From Physcomitrium patens (taxonomy: Eukaryota; Streptophyta; Bryopsida; Funariales; Funariaceae): DNA of 64,000 nt. The notes under the pieces are model-generated. The model saw nothing but the letters and a program-made list of their open reading frames with translations. It did not search any database and was not told the origin of the DNA. Position numbers and translations under genes: made by a program. The stretch is from NCBI RefSeq assembly GCF_000002425.4, contig NC_037253.1, forward strand, positions 4,990,200 to 5,054,199, written 5' to 3'. This document shows positions 11,756-22,832 of the stretch, one piece after another (the stretch's first letter is position 1; each line of letters starts with the position of its first letter).

Positions 11756-13483
11756 ATGGGGACAGGAACTCGTTCGATGCGGAGAGAACATAGGGTTTTT
11801 GCGCTCTTCCTTCTAGTTGTTTTTTGTAATGTCTTGAGGTCGGACGCCGGATCAAGTTCTCGAGATCTCCTCGCAGAGAGCTTCATCCCTCAAACAAAAA
11901 ATGTCCAGCAAAAGCGAAGTGGCCAGGCATATGCAACTCTTTTGTACGGTGATGAATTTCTTCTCGGGGTGAGGGTTTTAGGGAAGTCCATACGGAATAC
12001 GGGAGTTGCAAAGGACATGGTGGCGCTTGTTTCTGATGGTGTCTCAGAAACTGGGATTCGACTTTTGAAAGCAGATGGATGGATTGTCCAGCGTATTAAG
12101 CTACTTGCTAACCCTAATTCTAAGCGTCCCACCCGGTTCTGGGGTGTTTACACGAAGCTTAAGATTTTCAACATGACCGAATACAGCAAGGTTGTGTATC
12201 TAGATGCTGATACCATCGTCACTCGTAGCATCGAGGATCTTTTCGAATGCCAGGGCTTCTGTGCAAACTTGAAGCACTCTGAGCGTTTAAATTCGGGCGT
12301 GATGGTGGTGGAGCCTTCAAGTAGTCTCTTTGAAGACATGATATCAAAGGTGCAGACGACGTACTCCTACACGGGCGGGGATCAAGGATTTCTAAATTCG
12401 TATTATGTAGGCTTTGCTGATGCCGAACTTTTCAATCCACAATTGCCACCGGAAATTCGGAAAGCTCGTCCAAAGAAAATGGAGCGGCTTACCACACTCT
12501 ACAATGCCGATGTTGGCCTGTTTGCATTGGCGAACAAGTGGATGGTTGATGCTAGTGAGCTCCGCGTGATACATTACACACTCGGACCATTGAAGCCTTG
12601 GGATTGGTATGCAGAATGGCTTCTGGAGCCTGTGAAGATGTGGCAAGACATCAGGATTACATTGGAGGAGGTTTTACCTGGAACAGGACAAGGCCGTGAT
12701 CCACACATTAGTCTGATTACATGGACTCTTTTCCTGGTTCCTTTAATAGTTCTATGCTACATCAAGAGGACATTGCTCCTTCAAATTCAGAAAGATCTAT
12801 TCGCCCTTGTGTGCAGTGGATCCGTGTTTTGCACTTATGCTAATCAGTTGTGGTATAAGTACAAGCCAGGAGTCACTTTGCCCACCTACTTCACCTCGGG
12901 AGCCGCCGTCTCCAATGGTTGCAAGCATCAGGGCTGTCCCAAAGGTGCTAGCGGCGACGCGGGATTGTCCTGTCGCGTACCCAAGCATTTAGGGATGATG
13001 GCGATTGTTGCGTGTTTCTTTGCATTGTTCGCATCTCTCGGATTGGCTGCTTTCCTTGTTCCTCGGCAAGTTATGCCATGGACCGGATTACTTCTGACAT
13101 ACGAGTGGACATTCTTCACATTCCTCTTGCTGTTCGGAAAGTTTCTTGACTACATCTATTCTTTGGGAAGAAACACTGCCATAAAGTCGTTGAGTATTGC
13201 TGAAGAGATCAGCTTTTACAGCGCAGAAAAACTGCATTCAAAGAACTCCACCTATTGGGACGCCGAAACGAGCACATACGGTATTGTCGCTGCACTAACT
13301 GCTCTTCTAATCCCAACTCTACCTTGGATTTTTGGCACCACAGCCATTTTTGCTCGCGCTGGTCTGATGGTGTCAGGCGGTTTTGTCCTTGCCGTGGTGG
13401 GGACCTACTCCGCCGAGCAGCTTGCCGTTCACTGGTTCTTGAGGGGGCACGATGATTGTAGTCACATGGAAAGATCGTCTTGA
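11756..13483 (+). CDS. IPUT1: Inositol phosphorylceramide glucuronosyltransferase-like GT8 protein
   Basis: This 575-residue protein resembles plant PGSIP6/IPUT1, a Golgi enzyme that transfers glucuronic acid from UDP-glucuronate to inositol phosphorylceramide, the first sugar step of GIPC sphingolipids. Visible features are an N-terminal hydrophobic segment (about residues 12-27); the GT8 catalytic region with YLDADTIV (metal-binding D150 and D152), HSERLNSGVMVVEP, TGGDQGFLNS (from about residue 206) and HYTLGPLKPWDW (from 273); then a C-terminal half with several membrane spans (about 318-336, 413-435, 441-463 and two near 508-553). The ATG at 11756 is chosen because the frame upstream of it has no ATG. 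The coding region has no intron. The closely related PGSIP7/8 type is the main alternative, but the LKPWDW ending and the multi-span tail favour IPUT1. Confidence 0.88.
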   Translation: MGTGTRSMRREHRVFALFLLVVFCNVLRSDAGSSSRDLLAESFIPQTKNVQQKRSGQAYATLLYGDEFLLGVRVLGKSIRNTGVAKDMVALVSDGVSETGIRLLKADGWIVQRIKLLANPNSKRPTRFWGVYTKLKIFNMTEYSKVVYLDADTIVTRSIEDLFECQGFCANLKHSERLNSGVMVVEPSSSLFEDMISKVQTTYSYTGGDQGFLNSYYVGFADAELFNPQLPPEIRKARPKKMERLTTLYNADVGLFALANKWMVDASELRVIHYTLGPLKPWDWYAEWLLEPVKMWQDIRITLEEVLPGTGQGRDPHISLITWTLFLVPLIVLCYIKRTLLLQIQKDLFALVCSGSVFCTYANQLWYKYKPGVTLPTYFTSGAAVSNGCKHQGCPKGASGDAGLSCRVPKHLGMMAIVACFFALFASLGLAAFLVPRQVMPWTGLLLTYEWTFFTFLLLFGKFLDYIYSLGRNTAIKSLSIAEEISFYSAEKLHSKNSTYWDAETSTYGIVAALTALLIPTLPWIFGTTAIFARAGLMVSGGFVLAVVGTYSAEQLAVHWFLRGHDDCSHMERSS

Positions 13484-14622
13484 CATCTTTCCTATGTTCA
13501 GTGGTCTGAATGATACATAATGCACAATCTTTCGCTTGCTGGCAGACTTGTTCCATAGTTCAGACATAGGTTAGACAAATGTTTTGGCATTAGCTGGCCT
13601 GGACAGAATAGATGAAGTAGCAAACTTATATATATCCCTTGCATACTTTTCAATCTAGTGTTGTACATAACTTGTTGATTGTACTTTCGAGGTTGTGCTT
13701 CTGTCTAAACACTGTCATGTTTCTAATGTTAGAAAGTATCAGTTCCTTTTGAAATCTCTGGAATTCAACTCAATGCAAACTGGTGTCTGGGAAGGTAGCA
13801 GCCTTGCATTGGTTGTGAAGTGTAGAATTGGATGTCCTGATCTTGTCCTTAGATTTATGATGTCCTTTTCAGACTATTGATTATGCTAACCCCTAAAATT
13901 TCAAGTAGCCTTTTGTGTGGTTTTTTGGAATTGTTTTCCTTGAAGTTGTAACAAATAGGGAAAATTAATTAGAGATCTTATTGTATATTGTAGGAGTATC
14001 TCTTACTCAAGCATTAGTATGATATGACAATAGATTAATTGATCTAAATCACTTGTATAAAGTGAATATTTACATCTTTATTAGACTTTGTTGCCAAATT
14101 GATGTTCTATTGTATTAAACAACAATCCATGCAATAAACTTCATTGTTTGTGAATTGGTGATATAATTGTGTTCACAAGATAGAAATGAAGAATTGTTTT
14201 GGATAGATAATGCATAACATTCATTCGAATTTATTCATATTATTTTTGAAATAATATAAATGTTATTGAAATCATCTATTTTTGTAATAAATACTATATA
14301 AAGCATGTTAAGTAGAATAAAAGTCTACTTAAATTATTATTAGTTATGAAAGGAATATTGTGTTTTTAGTCTCAAAAATATAAACTAGTAGATTCAAATA
14401 GACATCATATTCCAAAATGACATTAAAATCTTTGAGATTGTGATGTTTACATTGTGTTAATTATAAAGATGCATTTATGTAATTAGACTATGTGATACTT
14501 GTTGTTATGTAAAAAATAATGCTATTTGTATTCACATTAAAAAAAATCAAAATCAAAATGTGGTTTTTTCAAAGATTGAAATGATTTTATATATAAAAAA
14601 TCATTAATTTAGAAATAAATAA

Positions 14623-14657
<35 letters not shown>

Positions 14658-14693
14658 TGAAGATAATAGTTTTGCATCTTTAAGATGGCTTTA
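13484..14693. other. 3' flank and AT-rich intergenic
   Basis: The first ~450 bases have gene-like composition and probably hold the 3' UTR of the upstream gene. After about 13930 the DNA becomes AT-rich, with a TA run at 14629-14655. No gene was recognised. Confidence 0.6.
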
Positions 14694-15766
14694 AATCACA
14701 CTTATACATATTTATATTAATAAGAAGTGTTATGTAGAAGATAAATATAAGTAAATTTGATATTATCTTGTAGCAAAACTTCTTAGAAGCTTTATAGACA
14801 CCTATATACCTTTATACATGTTTGTTGTTGATTGATAGGTTAGAAACTAGGCCAACAAGTTAGCCACATGTTGCATGTGTTAGTAGCTTGTGGTAACAGG
14901 TAACTATATAGCATCATATATGAAATTAGTCTTGTAAGTTAGATACATGTCTTATAAGTTGAATACATATTAAAGATTCTATAAAAAGCCATCATATAGC
15001 TCTTAGTTAAATAGTAAAGGCAAAAGTAAATCCTTCTTCACTCTTATCAATACCTTTCTAAGTCTTAGTCTAGTTTCAAGAGTATCTACTTTTCTTGTCT
15101 TTGGCAAAAGCCATTCTAATTCTAATACTATACTTGTCATAAACATACTCATGTAAGCTAGTAATTAGATATACAAATAGATAGAAGTAATAACAGTAAG
15201 TTAATTCTATAGTACTTAATATGGAAGTTTCTTAGAAGCTTCATAGACGCTGCTTTGACTTCATAGGTATCTTTAATTGACTTTTTGGATTAGAAACGTG
15301 GTCAACAAGTTGGCCATGTGCCACACATGTTGTTAGCTTGAAGATCAAGCTAACTATGTGGCCCAAAGTACAAAAACTTGCCTTGTAAGTCAAGGCATGT
15401 GTCCTACAAAGTCAACACATATTGGAGGTCCTATAGAACATCGCCATGTAGCTCTTAGTTAGATAGTATATATAGAGACAAGAGTGAAGCCTTCTTCAAT
15501 CTTGTCAACTCCTTTTTTGCTTCTAGTCTAGTTTCAAGGGTCTCTAGTTTTCTTGTCTTTTGGCAATAGCCATTCCAATTTCTCTTTCAATATACATACT
15601 TATTTATTTATATTTTGTTACCTTTCTTTGAGTGAAGGCTCATTTATCTGGATTACTTTTTCATCGAGTTCTTGTCCTTGACAATACTACTTTAAGTGAT
15701 ATATTCTTCTTGAGTGACAAAAGAATATTTTAAGAATTTCATTGTTGAGTTTCGTATCTTTGATAA
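14694..15766 (+). repeat. 5' LTR of element B, interrupted by a solo LTR
   Basis: Sequence 14694-15134 plus 15689-15766 aligns with the 3' LTR 22274-22832 (for example aataagaagtgttatgtagaag at the start and tctaatactat / aagtgatatattcttctt across the interruption). Terminal dinucleotides are decayed (AATCA for TGTCA, GATA for GACA). Confidence 0.85.
15135..15683 (+). mobile_element. Solo LTR of the element A family, target duplication ATACT
   Basis: This 549-base LTR starts TGTCATAAAC and ends TTGACA. It is flanked on both sides by ATACT (15130-15134 and 15684-15688). No internal retroelement sequence follows it: the surrounding sequence is the 5' LTR of element B, and removing this block restores the B LTR. 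It is therefore a solo LTR left by recombination between two LTRs, younger than B. Confidence 0.92.
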
Positions 15767-16119
15767 TTTGATAAGAGTGCTAACTCATTTACTCTTATTT
15801 TGTTGTAGAAGTGAGTGGATTATTCTTCTCCTATTATTGTATTTTGAAGGTTGACGATTATCCACTTTTAAATTAATTTTTGATTTTTTTACACTAATTT
15901 TATCCTTAAAGAGAATGGACTACTTGTCTTTGTGGAAGTTTTTATTTGATATTAGAAGCTATGGATTACTCTCTTCTAATTTTATTTTTAGATTTATTTG
16001 AATTATTTATGAAAAAAAAATTATATTTGCTATTTTTGGAATGAAAAAGAATAAATTTATAACTATTACAATCTTCATAAGCTTGTTAATATTCTTAAGA
16101 TGAATTTTTTTATGTATTT

Positions 16120-17060
16120 ATAATGTCAAATATAGGGGTAGTCATCCAAAGCCTATGAAAGAAATTAATAATAAAATTTAAAATCTATATCAAAAATTTG
16201 TGTAATTGAAAGAAGTAAGTAGGTTCAATTCACAACTAAATCCAATAAGTCTTGCTATTACAAGTATGAATGAAGCAAAGATAAGTATGCCAAAAAAGTT
16301 CTATGGAATAAAATCAAAGTTTTGAAGATTTTTACAAGTAAAGTTCTATCTAAAGTTACATCCTATCTAATATCTTGATGTATTTATCCAAGTTGTATTT
16401 ACAAATACATTTTTTTTTAAGTGTGCTCTCTCTTAGTTTATATTTCTGATAAAAAAAGATTCACATCTCTCTTATGATTTATATTCATTTTTAGTGGTAT
16501 TTATAGCTATTTTTGGAAAAAATGATCAAAAAAAGATAGTAGAGACCAAATTTATATCTTTATTATCAAGAATGCATTCAACCACCATACATGTTGTTGA
16601 ATTCCAAAACCTCACTTATGACATAGATTGGAATGATAAAGCTCTTATCAATCAATTTTTATATGAATTATAAGATAATATTAAAGATTTACTATTGATG
16701 ATGTTTATTTTTTTATTAAAATAATTCATTACTCAAGCCATTGCATATAATAATCAATTCTTTGAAAGATGCTAAGAGCAAAGATTTAATTGAAGAGGTA
16801 GAAGTAAAGTCATAGCGTTAATTTCTAAGTTTTTAAAAACTTATTTATTAAGATTGGAACCTATGCAAATTGACATGGTTTCAAATCTTATATTGAGCAA
16901 AAAAATATTTGACTTGGTTAAAAATTATTATACTTATATTGTAGAGAACCTAAGCACACTACTCAACATTGCTCAAAGAAATAGTATAATTACAAAATGA
17001 GGAACATGGCTGCCAAAAAAGATGATGTGTTCGAAAACAAGTTTCTTTAGCTATAATAGA
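16120..17060 (+). pseudogene. gag relic of element B
   Basis: Decayed Gypsy gag blocks are visible, such as FYGIKSKF near 16300, EFQNLTYDIDWNDKALINQF near 16595-16660 and a zinc-knuckle remnant near 16945-16980 (REPKHTTQHC in one frame). Stops and frameshifts are frequent. Confidence 0.75.
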
Positions 17061-18670
17061 GAGAGTATAAATGAAAAATTATGCAATATTTAGTAAAGGT
17101 TCTATTCTCTCATCAAATTTGCTACCTTATTTTATAATAGAAGTTTATTTAGGACCAAAAAATTACAAAGTTTTTGCTTTGTTAGATTGAAGAGCCTGAA
17201 CTTATTTTTATAGTTAGAGACTTTGTCAAAAAAATAAGATATATCTTTAATTAAAAAAATAAATTTATGCATGTAAAAATCAAAGAAAATTATTTGTTAT
17301 TCTTTAGAAATGTTATTCATGAAATTATTCTGTTAAACGTTGTGGTGTTGTAACACGAGTATACCATGAAAATATAAAGAAAGTGGACTTTTATTAATGT
17401 TCAGTTACCTCGAATATTGGAAGTAACGACCAATTCCAGTGCAAATACTAAGAGGCCAAGTTCAGTCATTCCATTACAGTCAGCCGAGGCATACTAAAAT
17501 GCTCCATTCGATTCCAATAACGGGAGTTAGCAGAAAGGAAAAGGACCAATTCAACGATGGGTGAGCCTCGTTCGAAGAGCCAATTGGATCCAATTTCAAG
17601 ACATCCAATCCAGGTCCTATTATGGGCCTCTTATCTAATATGAGACCTGACTTGGTCGGGCAACCCAATGCGGTCCAATTACAGGAACATTCAAGTCTTA
17701 CTACGGGCCTCTTAGCCAATATGAGACCTGAATTGGTCGGGCGACTCAATGTGGTCCCGATTACGGGGCTCCGATTCCGTTTCAAGCTGTTCCGTCTTTT
17801 GTGCCGTTCTGGGAACGTCCTTTCGATAAAAGGATCTCTTAAAGGTAAAAACGGAAGAGAAAGCTATGATGTCGGAGCTAATTCCGAATCTAAGACGGAA
17901 GATTGAAGAAATTCAGAGGCTAGGATTTGAAAGAGGAGAGAATTAGGGTTAAAGGGGAGGATAGGTTAAGAAATGGAAGAGGGGAGAGAATAAGGTTTTA
18001 GGGGTCGGACAGCTAGCTTCATGCTTTGGGAGGGGGGAAAAAAGACAGAGAATTGGGGTTTTTTTTCTTCATAGGATTTTGGAAAGACTGAGGCAATCGT
18101 TGCTGAAGTGAGTGTTGTACTAGTGAATTGGGATTTTTAATGAAGTGGGTGTGATTACTCTTGACTGTTTTGTGAAATCGAAGTTACGTCTGTGATTGAA
18201 GAATTAAAAGGGTGTCTATAGGATTGAGTATGCGGAGTGAATGAAATTTATTGGGTTAATCTAACAAGACAGTCAGTGGATACAAGGTCGTGAGTATAAA
18301 GCGGTATCGGAGATTAACAGATCGGGTTGTTCGGGGTTCTCAATAACGTCTAGAGACCTATCGGCTGGGGCAAAAAAGATTTCGGCGAGCAGTCGAAAGA
18401 CATCCGTATAGATTTACGGTATATTTTTGCAGTCGTTTATATTCCAATAATCAAAAACCAATAGACTGCTTGAATATTAGCAAATCTCCATACTACCTTC
18501 TACAGCCAGATGCCTGGCACGTTCTCGAGCAGGAAAGCATGTAATACGACAACGTAGCAACTAAAGATTATAATAGCTTAGTAATATTTAATATCATTAA
18601 ATCTCCTTCTAACCCTATCATTTAAAGAATATTGTGGTTAAAAAAATATAATCCTCAAACAAACTAGATT
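17060..18670 (+). pseudogene. Protease relic of element B, split by the 1.2 kb insert
   Basis: The left part (17060-17340) carries the decayed SPYFT and protease blocks. The right part resumes at about 18556 with the block matching the HNSFVVFNI and SPSN stretch of the element A protease. The insert 17341-18550 lies between them. Confidence 0.7.
17341..18550. mobile_element. GC-richer 1.2 kb insert, unclassified, LTR-like ends
   Basis: Base composition jumps from very AT-rich to near-balanced exactly across this block. The bases AACGT (17336-17340 and 18551-18555) flank it, and the block begins TGTGGTGTTG and ends ATACGAC(A), giving imperfect TG...CA inverted ends. It could therefore be a solo LTR with a 4-5 base target duplication. 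It contains diverged tandem units of about 75-80 bases near 17580-17775, sharing GGGCCTCTTA and AATATGAGACCTGA. Open frames inside it (such as 17622-17906) have no recognisable domain. Confidence 0.55.
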
Positions 18671-19129
18671 TTTCATAACCTTGATTTTTTCATTATTTAA
18701 TCCAAAATTTTATTAGTTGAGTAAAAACCTATAAATCAAATATAACCAAACTTGTATTGTGAGGTGTAAGAACTTTCATGTATGTTGTAAAAGAAAATCA
18801 TATTTTTTTTATATATATGTTACATCTATTTTTGATGGTGCAAAGTCTTTAAGCTATAATTTAAGCCAATATCAAGATTATTAGTACATTTTTGAGAAAA
18901 AAAATACAAATATTCTTCCAAAGTATTGTTCTTATGATTCTTCTGTTGATCTTTAAGAAGAATCTCAATTATCATTGGAAGCAATCTATAGCTTATCATA
19001 GAGTTAGTAGTCTATACTTAAAAAATACATTGATAAAAATTTGGTTAAGTATTTCATTTTTTATTCTATATTTTAATTAAAAAATATATTTTATTTGTAA
19101 AAAATAAAAAATAAAAAAATAATTTTTTT

Positions 19130-20130
19130 TTTTATTAATACATATGAATTATCAAGGACTTGATAAGATTACCATCAAGAATATGTATCTTTTATCTTTG
19201 ATTTCAAGATTTTTTCATCAACTCAATCAAGCAAAGATCTATACAAAAATAAATCTACAAAGAGCATACAATTTGATATACATCAAAGAAGGAGATAAAT
19301 GAAAGATTGCATTTCAAACCAAATCTCGACATTTTGAATATAATGTCATATTTTTTGGACTCACAAATATATTATTTGCTTTCTAATATTCAATGAATGA
19401 TATTTTTTGAGAATTTCTTGATAATTTTGTCATCTATTATTTATACAATATTTTAATCTACTCTAATAATACAAAAGAAGATGAATTTCATATTTATTGT
19501 GTATTGTAAAAACTAAAAGATGCATAATTATATGCCAAGATAAAAAAAAATTATGTATTTTATATTATTCAAGTTAACTTTTTAAGATATATTATTTTAA
19601 ATGATCATCTTATAATAGATCATAAGATAATTTAAACTAATATAGATTAGAAGGTACCAAAAATAATAAAAAATATTCAATGTTTTTTTAAATTTTTCAA
19701 TTACTACTAGATCTTCATCAAAAAAAATTCTAAAGTTTTAGCTTTATTTATATATTTTAATTGTAAAGACAAACTTAAATGGAGTAAAGAAGTTGAAACA
19801 TCATTTGAAGCTTTAAAGACAAGATTTATTTTTGTATCAATCTTATATTGTGTTAATTTCTCCAAAGCATTCTTTATGGAAATAGATGCATAAAACTTTA
19901 CTTTAAATGTAATATTATTATAAATATAAGGAGATGAAAAATTCCACCTAATACCTTTCTATTCTAAGAAATTTTTAATAATCAAGATCAAGTATGACAT
20001 TCATAATAAAGAGCTTTTTGCAATTAAGGATTCATTTCAATAATAGCATCATTATCTAGAATGCACTTCTATTTCAATTATTGTATATACAAATCATAAG
20101 AATCTCAAGTATTTTATATTAGTAAATATT
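19130..20130 (+). pseudogene. Reverse transcriptase / RNase H relic of element B
   Basis: Blocks in order are NYQGLDKITIKN, FHQLNQAKIYTKI, HFEYNVIFFGL, the palm region near 19425-19470 (VIYYLYNILIYS, with the catalytic YxDD changed), the LNDHLIIDHK stretch, then an RNase H region with FMEIDA near 19875 and the IHNKELFAI block near 20000. It is heavily mutated. Confidence 0.85.
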
Positions 20131-20369
20131 TTGAATTTTTTCCAAGCCAATTAGAATATATTTTTATTAAAATTTGATTTCAAGATTATTTATTAATTTA
20201 AAAAATAAAAATTATTTTTAGGTACTCTTTTTAGATATTCTTATCTTGCATTAAAAAAATTACTTTTGATCAAGAAAAAAAAATCCTCTTAAAGTCAAAG
20301 TAATTTCATTTTTGAGCAATAAAATCAACATTGACTAATGCTTCAATATTTCTCAAGAAAATTCAATCA

Positions 20370-21720
20370 AGTATGTCTTTTCATCTTTTTATTTATGCTA
20401 TTAAGAATAATTCTTCTAAGTCTTATGATACTTCTAAGTTTGAATTGAAAAATAATCTACTTTATTTTAAGGGTTACTTAAATATTTAGAAGATGAAGCA
20501 CAATTATGTATTCTTTAAGCTTGTCATGACTTTTTAGCAATAGGATATTTTGGATACAACAAGACTTTAAAATTAATCTCTATAGATTTTTGGTGGTGTC
20601 AAATGTAGAAGGCAGTAAAGAATTTGTACATTTATGTGAATTTTTTTTAAGATTTAAAATTCCTCGCTATCGACCTTACAAACTTTTTTAACCATTACCT
20701 ATTCCAAAGAAATCATGGTCTTTTGTTTCTATAGAATTTATCACATTTTAAACCTTATATAAAATCTATTACATGTAAAAAAATATCCAAGCTTTTTGTT
20801 AACAACATCTATCGCTTTTATGGATTGCCAAAAGATATCATATTAAATAAAAAAATTTAATTTATATCAAGATTTTGAATTTTTTTTAAAGATTTTTAAA
20901 GTAGACATAAAAAGATCTCTGGCTTCTATCTTCAAACTAATAGACAAATGAAGCAAGTGAATCAAGTTTTAGAATAGTATTTAAGGTATATCATCAATTA
21001 CCAATAAGATGATCAAATTTTTTTTTTCATTGCTAGAATTTGCTTATAATAATATAGTATATTTGTTTATTTAATAAATACATATTTTTTAATTATGATT
21101 ATTACCTAAAATTTATTTTTTTTAATTTATTTTTTCAAAAGTTGATTATCCTATGACAAAATATTTGGCAAATCATTTTTTTGAACTACATATAACAATG
21201 AAAGCACAACTAAAAGAAACTTAAGAATAATAAAAACTTGACATGGATGTCTATTGCAAGGAACAACCTCAATTCCATGTTAGCAAAAAAAAATGGTTAC
21301 TTTATTGTAATATCAAGATTGTCTGCTCTTGTAGCAATTGTAAATTTTGACCATTTTCTAAATATAAACAAATTAATCCAATTACTTATCAATTTCAACT
21401 ATTGGAGTGGTCTATGAAGATCCATCCTACATTTCACATATTTCTTCTTGAACTTGAGGTATATAAGATAACAGATATATCAAAAAAAAGATAAATGCCA
21501 TTTTATTCTATAAAAATAGAAAATAATCAAGAATATGATATCAAAGAAGATTTAGATTCAAGGCAGTACCAAAATAGATTAAAATATCTTTTACATTAGT
21601 ACCTATATGATATTAGTACATGCACATGAGAACTAGCTAAGAATCTTGAAAATGCAACAAAGAAGGTTGATGCTTTTCAATAACAACATCCATCAAAATC
21701 AAGATATAAGATATTAAATC
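20370..21720 (+). pseudogene. Integrase and chromodomain relic of element B
   Basis: The relic of the integrase zinc region is near 20510-20600 (the GYNKTL-like block). The core is partly deleted around 20720-20760. The QTNRQMKQVNQVLE-like block is near 20935. The chromodomain-like end is near 21530-21710. It is not functional. Confidence 0.75.
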
Positions 21721-22273
21721 TTTGTTATCAAAGAAATAAGATTTAAAGAAGATTGCATTCTATCTTCTATCTTTTTTTGTAATTCCTATATATTTGTGGT
21801 ACTAAAAATTTGTTAAATCAATTACTAGTGGATCCAAGTCAAGAAATTTTATTTCTAGAATTATCAAATCAGACATTACAATTGTCACAACCTTCATGAC
21901 AATATAATAGAGGTGAAGACCTTAAAGAATGACATGTTCTTCTTCTAATAGATAGTAAAATATAACATATTTGATATCACAATCTTAGATGAGGCTTCCT
22001 ATGCTTGGTGATATTATTAAAGGTAGAAACCATTTCTAATAATTTACAAATTATTTTATTTGAAAAGAGTTACAAAGTCTTTAACAATGATCAAATATCA
22101 AGATAGTCTTCTTGCCTAGATATGCAACATTATTGATGGCTGAGATGAATGGTTAATAATTTTTAAAGAAAATAAAGATCAGAGTATGTATCAAATATAA
22201 TATGTCTCATCTTATACTTCTTCAATATACGATTGTCACTCCTTTTGGAACTTATTCCTAGAAGAAAGGATAA

Positions 22274-22448
22274 TATCATAGATATGTATATTTATCTCAA
22301 TAAGAAGTATTAAGTAGAAGATAAATGTAGATAAATTTAATATTATCTTATAACAAAGCTTCTTAAAAGCTTTATAAACATGCATTTAATTTTATACATG
22401 TTTGTAGTTGATTGATAGATTAGAAACTTGGCCAAAAAATTAGCCATG

Positions 22449-22490
<42 letters not shown>

Positions 22491-22832
22491 CTTATAGTAC
22501 AAGCTAACTATGAAGCATACATATATGAATTTTTTTTTGTAAGTTAGACATGTATTTTTTTTTTTTGCAAGTTGGAGACATGTCAGAGATCCTATAGAAA
22601 GTCCTTGTATAGCTCCTAGTTAAATAGTATATATGAAACCAAAAATAAAGCCTTCTTCACTCTTATTAATGTCTTTCTTGTTCTTAGTTTAATTTCAAGA
22701 ATCTCTACTCTTCTTATCTTTGGCAATAGTTATTATAGTTCTAATACTATATTAATTTAAGTGATATAAATTCTTCTTTAGTAATATAGGAGTGTTTTTA
22801 GGATTTTATTGTTGAGATTCATGTCCTTGATA
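22274..22832 (+). repeat. 3' LTR of element B
   Basis: It follows a purine stretch (ctagaagaaaggataa) in the polypurine-tract position. It begins TATCATAGAT and ends CTTGATA, the expected TG/CA ends being lost to transitions. It contains a TA run at about 22456-22489. Confidence 0.88.

Larger units (their letters stand above)
14694..22832 (+). mobile_element. Ty3/Gypsy element B, decayed, with target duplication CTTTA
   Basis: It has LTRs at both ends on the + strand, with gag, protease, RT, integrase and chromodomain relics between them. The five bases CTTTA sit directly before the 5' LTR (14689-14693) and after the 3' LTR (22833-22837), a perfect target-site duplication, so this is one complete insertion. 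Two later insertions lie inside it: a solo LTR at 15135-15683 and a GC-richer block at 17341-18550. Its LTRs are related to but clearly diverged from those of element A. All coding frames are destroyed. Confidence 0.9.

Noticed and set aside
13209..13556. Antisense open frames across the IPUT1 gene
   Set aside because: They are shadows of the real coding strand, which has a clear domain match.
17622..17906. 94-codon open frame in the GC-richer insert
   Set aside because: It covers the tandem units, so similar peptide phrases recur; no domain. It is probably non-coding LTR-like sequence.
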